The notes under the pieces were generated by a model that had not been told where the DNA came from, did not search any database, and saw only the letters and a program-made list of their open reading frames with translations. The translations under genes and the position numbers were made by a program. A stretch of 64,000 bases of DNA from Apodemia mormo (Eukaryota; Arthropoda; Insecta; Lepidoptera; Riodinidae), in assembly GCA_036924255.1 (NCBI GenBank), contig JAUPFN010000018.1:4350001-4414000 (forward strand). Reading direction: 5' to 3'. Positions 9,943-21,900 of the stretch are shown here, one piece after another (positions within the stretch are counted from its first letter, which is position 1; each line of letters begins with the position of its first letter).

Positions 9943-12900
9943 ATGACTGAAGTTCAGTTGCAAGAGTTCAAACTCGATCCTGACTCAGAACTTAGATTCG
10001 AGGTTGAGTCTAGGAACGAAAAAGTAGTTCTAGAGGTATTTGTCTTATGGAAAAGTTATTACATCATTTCCTACATTAAATTTTACAATTTCAAATGATA
10101 CAGTATATTCTTAAAATTTGTTATTTTTTTAATAGGTTAAAAGTGGTTACGCCGAGTTGTTCGGAACGGAGCTGGTAAAGGGAAAGCCATACGAATTTCA
10201 CACTGGGGCGAAGGTGGCAGTTTTCACGTGGCATGGCTGTACAGTAGAGTTACGTGGTCGTACTGAAGTCAGCTATGTGGCCAAAGAAACCCCTATGGTA
10301 TGAATTATAATTATCTAAGAACAAAAAATATTAATATACTTGTATCAATTCTTTCCTACTGTTCATTATGTGCCTGAGTGAATAAAGGAGCAGAAGCCGT
10401 AAATAAACATCTAATATAACTAAAAAGTCTTAATGTTACTGAGTTAAATTGGATTTTAACTTGTTATATGATATAATTGGAATATACAAATTAAAATTGG
10501 AGTTTAAGTTTAAATTGTATATTCCAGTAATAATTAAGTATAAAGTATAAAATAAAGGCAAGTGCTAGAGTTATACTATATATATCTATCACTATTGTTA
10601 ATATTAAAGTAGCGATGGGCGTTTCGTATTAAGTTGCAAATGGATATGTTATTGATATTCAGTTTTCATATTGATATCCAAAACTGTTTTCAGATATCGA
10701 TATCAGTAGTACGATTTGCACACTAGCCGAAATGACCTAATATTTGTTTCATCACTTTTACGCTAGTAAAAAATTGAATGGTAAGACAGAGACAAAGCGA
10801 ATAAAAACGTCATATCGATATGACATAGACAGTTTTTATTTGCTTTGTCTCGGTCTGTCGTGATGTGAAGTTTGAGTTTTGTTCATTATTCGTACTTTGT
10901 TCTCGTGTTGTAGCATTGCGCTTTGGATCAACCATAACTTGAAGTTTTTGTGAAAACGATTATATATATTTAGATATCGATATAGTATGATAATAAACAC
11001 ATATGCAATATAAGTTACGTTTTGATATATCCAAAACATGCCTATACTTAAGTGTATGTATGTTACTTGTTGCAAATTAGCACAAGCAATTATTGTATCA
11101 TAAGATACTATTCATCAAGAGTCATAGTATTGATTGTTACTCACAATTTTTAGTAAGGTACTGCATAGGACTCCTTTTTCTAAGTGTGGGATTCAAAGAA
11201 TCTACTTCATATTTGTTTAAAAATTTTTTTTTTGACCTATCTATAAACACGTTTAAGTCAAATTATAGATTTTACATCAGTTGAATTATTTCTACTGCAC
11301 ACTGTGCAGCCAAATTTATTTATTAGAATGTTATACTTTTTCATATCATTACAATAATTATGATGTTAAATTTGATACTAGTCAGTCGTTAATTAATATT
11401 GCAGCATTTAATATTATTTTCACATAAATACTGACAATACTGACAATATTTTGACGTATTATATAAACATCAAAATGTTATTATATATTGACGTTATGTA
11501 TAAACGTCAAAATGTTCATGTTTCATTCATACAATCACTTTGTAGTCGATCACAACTAGAAACACTTTTATCACTTCTCGTAACCCAGTTTAATTTTAAA
11601 GCTGTAAAACGACACACACACATCATTAATACTGGCATATAAATTTTTTTTTTTTTTTTTTTTTAACCTTTTTAACCTTAAAAATTTTTTGATTTTGACA
11701 ATTCTGCCATAATAATTTTGGCATATTCTGAATGTTTCATAGCAGAGTACAGCAAATAACAGACAGTTCTCCTGAAGAAAAGGGACTTCAGAAAAAAATA
11801 AAATGTAGCTATATGACTGTTACTAACAGTTTTGGTATAGATCAACAATATCTAGATTCGAATTGGGGTCAAACAATATAACAGGAAAATATAACTTGGT
11901 GGAGACTGGGTATGTGACTGATTTGTTTATAATACTGTCTGTTACATCATTAGACTAAATACTATTGGCATTACACCTCTGCATACCTTTTCTGAGATAA
12001 GGATTCAACAGAATTTATTTATTTAATTGAACCTAAAATAATAATCCATGTGTTGGTCCAGGCCTGCTTTGAAGAATAGACCATCCACCGTTCTGCTAGG
12101 TAGTTCGTAAAAGACCTTCGTTCGTAAAAGATACACCATCTACTGCCAACTAGATTATAGAGTTTTGGTATTACCACTTGCCTATTCCTGCCATTATAAT
12201 GTCAGTACTTGTAACGGTTGCGTTTCGCTTTGGAGAGTAAGGTAGCTGGTAATGCTACCATTAACATCTTTGGTGTCTATAGGCAATGGTTGTCTCTTTC
12301 CATCAAGAGAGCCACCTGCTTGTTTGTGACTTTATTTTAAAAAAAAACCTTTAGTTTACTGCATATTAAAGATTGTAAATATTTTAGGTAGTATATTTAA
12401 ATGTACATGCAGCTTTGGAGCAGCAGAGAGTGGCTGCAGAACAAGAAAACACTCGAGGGCCAGTAACAATGGTTGTAGGTCCAGGAGATGTTGGAAAATC
12501 TACTTTGACAAGGATATTACTGAATTATGCTGTTCGAATGGGAAGGAGGCCTATATTTGTAGACTTGGATGTGGGACAGGGACATATTAGCATACCAGGC
12601 ACTATAGGTTTGTTTACATAATTATTGACCTTATTTCAATATTAATTGTTGCCCAACAAATCTGAAGTGAACTAGTAAATTTATTAAAGATTAAATCCCT
12701 AATTATTTGTTGTATAATATGATTAGAAACTTTAACAATATCCCACAACAATAATCCTATAGTATATACTCATAACATTAATTTGGTATAGGTGCAATTA
12801 GCTGGGATTGTGTGATGTTATCCATTTTGAAATTGAATCCCACTATCGCTATTGAATATAAATAGTGATATTCTTTAAAAGAGGTAATGACTTTATCAAT

Positions 12901-15900
12901 ACTTGAATATTTACGTAATGAAGATTTATGTAGGAACTATTTTTACGTTTTTCAAATTATTTATTTTTAATGATGTATTGATCAAACCCATGCTAGTCAA
13001 AAGATAATTGTGATAAAAATAAAATTGTTCTAAGGCAAAAAGTAAGGTTTCAAGGAAATAAGTTGTAGGACTTTAAAAAAATATAATTAATACCATACCA
13101 TCGTGGCTACAGGGTGGTAGAGTTCTGCATTGTCTGGCCCGGGTCTGGTACCACCGCCTTGCCTATTCCTGCTGCCATAGCGTCAGTGCTTGTCACTGTC
13201 GTATTCAAGTTTAGCGGGTGAGGTAGCCGGTAAACTTATGCATGTGGCATTAGACCTCGCCACAAGATAGCAACGCACCATTAACACCTTTGGTGTCTAT
13301 AGGCGATGGTTGACTCTTTCCATCAGGAGACCCATCTGCTTTTTTGCTATCTTATGATATATAAAAAAAAACCTAGTGAAATTCCATACCATAATTAGTG
13401 GGATTCAATAGCCTATTCATACAAAGATAATGTAACCCAATTCTGATTAATTGCATTATTTATTGCAATCTTTACTCATAATACATGTTTTTGTCCACAT
13501 TGAGAATTTTTTACACAAAGGAGCAGGAGGTGAGCAGCAGGAAATCAATCAGGAGGGTTTTGCTTCTTGTCATTTTCATGTAGTAAAACTACCATTATGT
13601 AGAGGTGACAGGTCTGGTGCTACTGATGATTGTGGACAGCAATTGTTTATCACAAAATCTTTATTTTACTAACTACACATCCTACGAAAAATGTGCTATA
13701 TACACAGATATTATTATTTTGTAACTAAAGATGACATACAAGTAAAATTAATGCACTTGAATGAGTGAGAAAATTTAAAATATTTAGCTGGAAAGATAAC
13801 CAGTTCCATTATGGTGTAAGCAGTTAGCAGACTAAGCTTATTGTCTATAGACTTTCTGGTTCACTAAGATTCGGCAGTTTGTCAGTTGACGAGATGAGCA
13901 TTGATCCTCATTGCCACATGCTACTGACATGCTAAAGAATATCGATTATCTCTAACTATTAACTGACTGCTTCATGTGCTCGTCTGAGGCACAAGAGTGA
14001 TAACACACAACTCTCTAGACTCCGAGCTGATAATGAATTTTTTATGACCGAGAAAAGCCTCAATAAAATCTCAATAACACTTTTGTCTGACCTGACCTCA
14101 TGATTAGAGCCAAATAGGCCTAACCCTTAGACCATGAGGCTGTCTTACCTGGTAGCTTCTGCTGCATGGACCTGTATTGTCGACCACTGAAAAAACTATG
14201 TTTTATTTTTTATTTTAATATTACAGGTGCTTTATTGGTGGAGAGGCCTGCATCAATAGAGGAGGGCTTTAGCCAACAGGCTCCTCTTGTATACCACTTT
14301 GGTCATGTATCACCGGGTGATAATTTAGAGTTATATAATACCATAGTTTCTAGACTAGCCGAAGTTATTGCTGAAAGATGTGAAAATAATAGGAAAGGTA
14401 TGATTATTTAATATATGTAAGTAATATATCTTCCTTGGAGACTTTTATGATCATCCGAATAGTTATAATTAAAAAACAACATTTTGAATGTCCATGACAG
14501 TTTTCAAGAAAAAAATGTTACTTAATAATGTTTTTAAAATTGAAAAAAGGAAATATTGGATAAAATGGTCAAAATACTTTTAAGTGCTGATTATAAAATG
14601 TTGCTTTTCGTAAACATAAATTGTTTGTAGCTATAAAAAAAATATATTTTAACTTTATCAATAATATCATAGTCCAGTAAAAGTTTGCAGAAATCTACTA
14701 CCTAGTAGTTACAATGATAGTGATATTATGTAAAAGCTTGGATTAAAGCGGTCAATATCGCCTTATTTCATAACCCTATCCTTTTCTGTCGTTCAGAACT
14801 GCCATTTGCAAGAGCAAGAAATACAGCGGGAATGTGGTTCAAAGATTTTGCCGCGTGCTATCGCATTGTCATCATCTTTCTCATTCTAGCAAATGGCGGT
14901 TCTGAGCGGCAGAAAAGGATAATGCGACGAAAAGGCGATTGCATGCAAACAGAATTAGCTTAAGCCTTACTCTTTGCTTGCTACTTACAAACTGCTTGGT
15001 AGGAAGATATAGGTATTATAATTTTTCTGATTTTTTGCAGCGTCTACATCTGGTGTAATAATAAACACATGTGGCTGGATAAAAGGTGCGGGGTACAAGG
15101 TTCTAACGCACGCCGCACAAGCTTTTGAGGTAGTATAGTATTTATAGTAGGTTTTTTGATATTAAAGAATAGCAAACTAACCCTCTTGTTAATCTATACA
15201 TATAATAAAATCGTAGGAAAGTCAAAACTGTACATTGAATATTTTTTTAAAAGAATACTTGGGGCGTGATTTACAATCGATATCGAAGTCAAAAATATAG
15301 TATTTAGAATTTTTGTCTGTCTGTTTGTCTGTATGTATGTCCGGGGTAAGTTCAAAAAGTACTGCATGGGTTTACTTCTTTTGCATGAATATTACTTACA
15401 GGTCGGATCAACATATAGGCTACATATTATCACGCTATCACCTAAGGGGGAGGAGCTGTGCTGAGTAAACGAAGTCTCCGCAGACGAAGTCGTGGCCAAC
15501 AACTAGTAAGAGATAAACATCACCAATAGACATCAAAGACATAAGTGTATCTTTTCAACGTGTTGATCTGGTCTCCTTTGAAAAATAGACTTACTGCAGT
15601 TCTGCCAGGCAAATCGTAAAAGGTGACTAATTGGCTCACGTGTCATTACCATTGTGACTACTAGGTGGTAGATTTCTGCAGTAACTTGACCGGGTCTGGT
15701 ACCACTGCCTAACCTATTCCTGCCGCAATTGTGTCAATGCTTGTCGTTGTGTGTGGGTTTGAAGCATAAGATAGTCAGTAGAATTATGTATGTTGCATTG
15801 CCATCGTACTACACAGATAGCAATGTATCGTTAATATTTTTGTTGTCTATGGGCTTTGGTTTCTCTTTTCATCAGAAGAACCATCTGCTTGTTTACTATC

Positions 15901-18900
15901 TAATGATATATATTGACTGCCCCTTTGATCGAGCAATTAGAAACTCTGACTGTGGAATCAATAGGGCTCAAGATTGATTCTCGATAGGGCAAGTGTTTTG
16001 TGTGATCTACAATCGATATTTAAGCCAAAAATATAGTTTTTAGAATTTTCGTCTGTTTGTCTGTATGTATGTCCAGGGTAAACTCAAAAAGTACTGCATG
16101 GATTTACTTCAAATTTTGCATGAATATTACTAACAGGTCGGGTCAACATATAGGCTACATATTATCACGCTATCACCTACGGGGGAGGAGCAGTGCGGAG
16201 TAAACGAAGTCCGCGCGAACGAAGTCGCCGGCAACAGCTAGTTAAATATATTTGAGTATTAATGTATGTATATCTATGTATTAATATAATTGATTAACAC
16301 CCATATTACAAGCGAATTATTTGCTTACTTTGGGGGTTAGATCAATAATTCGGGAAAATTGACCAGACATATTTATTGATATAAAATAAATAGCAGTAAA
16401 TTATTTTGTTTGCAGGTCGACGTCATTCTGGTATTAGATAACGAAAGGTTGTACAACGAGTTAAAGAGGGACATGCCAAAGTTTGTTAAAGTTGTGTACT
16501 TACCAAAAAGTGGAGGGGTACGTATTGTTATCTAAAACCAGTCCGGTTAAAATATTGTCGTTGATACTCCAATACCGCGTAACTTAGATGTCGCAAATTT
16601 TACAGGAGAGCGAAAAAACTTTAAATTTCTCCAATACTAACCAAATACGTGTCTTAACTTTTAGCTATTTAGAAAAGTGTATTAGTGAGCTTATATAATA
16701 ATATCTAATTGGATCCAATCAAAATGAAGCTAAAAGATACATCATACAAAGACAAATCGCGGTATTGCAGTATCAACAACAATGTGCAACATTAGATGTG
16801 TCACAAAGAGAAACAGAGACTGTCAGGGTAAACTTAAAATCTGAGTGAGAAACGTTTTTCGTTTTTACACATGAAAAGAAAAGACACCAATGTCACGTTG
16901 ATTGCATTATCCCCGTGTTGATAAAGGATTCATTTATTTCCCGGTTTTGGTCCAGAAGAATCGACCACCTGCCATTTTGCCGTAAATGGCCAATGATTGG
17001 CTATACATGTCACTAACATGGTGACCACTAGATGTCAGAGTTCTTTTTTTTTTATATAGTAGGCAAACAAGCAGGTGGTGCACCTGATGGTAAATGATCA
17101 CCGCCGCCCATGGACATCCACAATACCGAGGGTCTTGCAGGTACGTTGCCGGCCTTTTAAGAATGAATAAGCTCGTTTCTTGAACGTCCCTAAGTCGTAT
17201 TCGTTCGGAAACACCCCCAAGGGTAATTGATTCCACAAAGGAGTAATGCGAGGCAAAAAGTGCCGACAAAAACAAAAATGCACGGTTGTGGATTTCCAGA
17301 GAAAAATACTGCAATGTAAGGTAAAAGTACTACCACCTTACCTGTTGCTATCGCAATAACGTAGTTCGGTAGGCAGAAAACTTATGCGTATGGCATTCCA
17401 TCCCTGCGGTACGGATAGTAACGTATCATTAACATCTGGTGTCTATATGTGTTTTTGTCTCTTTTCATCACAACTATCACCAGGTTTGTTATGATATAAA
17501 AAAAATGCACAGAAGTCGATACTGCTAGACCACTGTGACAACCACAAACTACACAAATACGAGCAATTACCACATTACCACATAGTTAATCACTAGTCAC
17601 TACTATCGTGGCTACTAGGTGGTAGATAGAGTTCTGCATTGTCTCGCCCGGGTCTGGTACCACCGCCTTACCTATTCCTGCCGCAATAGCGTCAGTGCTT
17701 GTCACTGTCGTGTTCCGGTATGAAGGGTGAGGTAGCCGGTAAACTTATGCATGTGGCATTAGACCTCGCCACCAGATAGCAACGCAAAATTAACACCTTT
17801 GGTGTCTATAGGCGATGGTTGACTCTTTCCATTAGGGGACCCATCTGCTTGTTTGCTATCTTATGATATAAAAAAAAATTACCACAGACCATATAAATAC
17901 ACGAAGCAAAAACTTTTTACCCCTTTATACGAAAATGACGTAAAGTGAGAATTATGAAAGTGTTGCACGATTAAAGTTTAAAAGTATTTTCACGCCCATA
18001 TCCCTGAAGTGGTATACAGAGGTAAAACCAGAGCACCCACGATTAGTCGAAGATACATAGTCCCACAATGTGATAGGTGGCAAGCCTATCGCTAACTGGG
18101 CACTTCTCCAATCCCTGGGAAATTTTTTTTCAACAAACTAAAAAAAAAAACACATTTTTGAATTACCCAACTCGGGATTGAACCTGGGACCCCATGTGGT
18201 CAACACAGACACCGGACCACCAGACCACAGAGAAAGTTTTTCTATAACATGCAATAGAAATTAATAAAAAAATGACAAAACTTACACGCCTTTGACACAC
18301 GTACGTGTATCAAAGGCGCAACTAAATATTTATTCATATGAGCAAATGTATGTAAATGTCAAACGCTTTTAGATATATAGTAAAAAATATAAATATGCCA
18401 TATTGTGCTATTTTATAGTGTCAAATAAAAAGCTAAGGCTTAAGGAATACTCCTGTACCGCTACCATGAGTTTTTAACTATCGTTCTCGCTAGCGATGGT
18501 GACAAATTTTTGTATGGAAAACTGTGCAGTGCCACTGGCAGTCACTAAAATCGGTACCATGAGTCAATGCGTAAAAACCGTATCGAATTCATTACTCTAG
18601 CGACTCAAGTATTCTAGTTGTTGGCACACAAATTCCGTACCATGAGTCACAAATTTGACAGATGACAGTGAGAAATACCGTATCGAGGCAAGTTAACTAT
18701 TTCACTAACAAGGCAAGTTAACAGCTAACCGTAGCGAGTCCAAAAATACTTTATTGACTTATGGTATGACATTTATTGAAATCTATTCGATGCTTGTTTA
18801 TGCGCGATCGACTAAAGTAATTTTTCTATAGCAACTCATGGTAGAAGTATTACACTGATACACTGAAGAGATTTTAATTCATTGGTAAGTATTACAACTC

Positions 18901-21900
18901 TGTATTTTTGGATGTGAATGCAAGCGACACGCACAACCAAAGAAATTGCCTTGAAAGGCGTATCCATTTTAACACATGGGTCATTCCATGTCAAATCGAC
19001 CCCTTTCGATTTGGATGAATTTTGGTCAGAAGTTTTCTTTTATCATAAAACGAAGTTCTGCCAAAGGAAAAAAAATAAAAATTTTTTTTTCGAAAGATAT
19101 ACAAATTCAAAATTTCGCGATTTTTCCAGTTTTTCAATTTTGTTTTTGCAATATCTCGAATGCTATAATAGGTACAGGCATGGGCTTTTGTTTGTTTAAA
19201 AGGGGACACTTGGGGCTATTGATAAAAAAATATTTTGGAAAAAAATTTTGAATAATGCTAAATTTGTAAAATTTTGAATTTTTGAAAATGGTCAAAAATG
19301 AAGACCGCCATGAAAATTTTGGCTCAATTTTTTTTGTATGATACCTTGTAATGATCTTAAAAGATCCTGAAATTTTTGGATAGGGGTTTTTTTTATTTAA
19401 AAAGTATGAATTTTTGAATTTCAAAAAAAAAAAATTTAATTTCAGAAAAAAAATTATTTTTGTTTTTTGCAACTTCTATACAAGTTAAAGTTATGCAGAT
19501 ACATAATATTGTAATTTTGAGTATTTACAAATCAAACATTCAATTTTACATTCAAATTTACAGCAATATGTATTCGCGACCAAATGGTTGTAACCGCCGC
19601 GAATGTCATTGTGCTTACGCGTCATTCATTGAGCTATGAAGTTGATACAATCTATGGACTGCACGTCAGTTGCTCACAAGTGGCCTGGCGCATGCCTTGT
19701 CTAGTACGTTAGTTCATATAAGTCTTTTATGCGTATTTGCATGGTGATGTATATTGGAAAAACAAATGATATAATTATATACATATCATCCCGCTAGATC
19801 CGTTACGGAGTAGACAGAGAGAATTGAGTGCTATACATCATGATTCTTGCAGACTTGCCTCGCTTCCTCCACTTTCATTACATAATTCATTATTTTATAT
19901 CGCTTTTAAAGTATATTAAGGTTATATTTTGTAGGTAGTGGAAAGGTCATCTGGACAAAGGGCTGAAGCAAGAGATGCGCGCATTCGGGAGTATTTTTAC
20001 GGAAAGCGAACACCCTACTATCCACACTCTTTCGATGTCAAGTTTAGTGATCTAAAAGTATATAAGGTCAGTTCTAGTTTATATCATAACGCAGCAAACA
20101 AGGGGTTGACGCTAATTGTAAGATCTCTGTTGCCGGACACGTGCATGCCGCTGGGCGTGGCGTGTCCGGAGCGGCAGTGAGTGTGTGTGGCAGGTGGGCG
20201 CGCCGCTGCTGCCGGACACGTGCATGCCGCTGGGCGTGGCGTGTCCGGAGCGGCAGTGAGTGTGTGTGGCAGGTGGGCGCGCCGCTGCTGCCGGACACGT
20301 GCATGCCGCTGGGCGTGGCGTGTCCGGAGCGGCAGTGAGTGTGTGTGGCAGGTGGGCGCGCCGCTGCTGCCGGACACGTGCATGCCGCTGGGCGTGGCGT
20401 GTCCGGAGCGGCAGTGTGTGTGTGTGTGTGGCAGGTGGGCGCGCCGCTGCTGCCGGACACGTGCATGCCGCTGGGCGTGGCGTGTCCGGAGCGGCAGTGT
20501 GTGTGTGTGGCAGGTGGGCGCGCCGCTGCTGCCGGACACGTGCATGCCGCTGGGCGTGGCGTGTCCGGAGCGGCAGTGAGTGTGTGTGGCAGGTGGGCGC
20601 GCCGCTGCTGCCGGACACGTGCATGCCGCTGGGCGTGGCGTGTCCGGAGCGGCAGTGTGTGTGTGTGGCAGGTGGGCGCGCCGCTGCTGCCGGACACGTG
20701 CATGCCGCTGGGCGTGGCGTGTCCGGAGCGGCAGTGTGTGTGTGTGGCAGGTGGGCGCGCCGCTGCTGCCGGACACGTGCATGCCGCTGGGCGTGGCGTG
20801 TCCGGAGCGGCAGTGTGTGTGTGTGGCAGGTGGGCGCGCCGCTGCTGCCGGACACGTGCATGCCGCTGGGCGTGGCGTGTCCGGAGCGGCAGTGAGTGTG
20901 TGTGGCAGGTGGGCGCGCCGCTGCTGCCGGACACGTGCATGCCGCTGGGCGTGGCGTGTCCGGAGCGGCAGTGAGTGTGTGTGTGGCAGGTGGGCGCGCC
21001 GCTGCTGCCGGACACGTGCATGCCGCTGGGCGTGGCGTGTCCGGAGCGGCAGTGTGTGTGTGTGGCAGGTGGGCGCGCCGCTGCTGCCGGACACGTGCAT
21101 GCCGCTGGGCGTGGCGTGTCCGGAGCGGCAGTGAGTGTGTGTGGCAGGTGGGCGCGCCGCTGCTGCCGGACACGTGCATGCCGCTGGGCGTGGCGTGTCC
21201 GGAGCGGCAGTGTGTGTGTGTGGCAGGTGGGCGCGCCGCTGCTGCCGGACACGTGCATGCTGCTGGGCGTGGCGTGTCCGGAGCGGCAGTGTGTGTGTGT
21301 GTGTGTGTGGCAGGTGGGCGCGCCGCTGCTGCCGGACACGTGCATGCCGCTGGGCGTGGCGTGTCCGGAGCGGCAGTGTGTGTGTGTGGCAGGTGGGCGC
21401 GCCGCTGCTGCCGGACACGTGCATGCCGCTGGGCGTGGGTGTCCGGAGCGGCAGTGTGTGTGTGTGTGGCAGGTGGGCGCGCCGCTGCTGCCGGACTCGT
21501 GCATGCCGCTGGGCGTGGCGTGTCCGGAGCGGCAGTGTGTGTGTGTGGCAGGTGGGCGCGCCGCTGCTGCCGGACACGTGCATGCCGCTGGGCGTGGCGT
21601 GTCCGGAGCGGCAGTGTGTGTGTGTGGCAGGTGGGCGCGCCGCTGCTGCCGGACACGTGCATGCTGCTGGGCGTGGCGTGTCCGGAGCGGCAGTGTGTGT
21701 GTGTGTGTGTGGCAGGTGGGCGCGCCGCTGCTGCCGGACACGTGCATGCCGCTGGGCGTGGCGTGTCCGGAGCGGCAGTGTGTGTGTGTGTGTGTGTGGC
21801 AGGTGGGCGCGCCGCTGCTGCCGGACACGTGCATGCCGCTGGGCGTGGCGTGTCCGGAGCGGCAGTGTGTGTGTGTGTGTAGCAGGAGGGCGCGCCGCTG

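Noticed and set aside
13451..13672. 73-codon plus-strand ORF in CLP1 intron 3
   Set aside because: No conserved motif, not needed for CLP1, whose exons 3 and 4 join in phase across it.
18918..19472. Overlapping ORFs of 72-112 codons on both strands
   Set aside because: Lys/Asn/Phe-rich translations of A/T-run sequence inside CLP1 intron 6; no domain and mutually overlapping frames.
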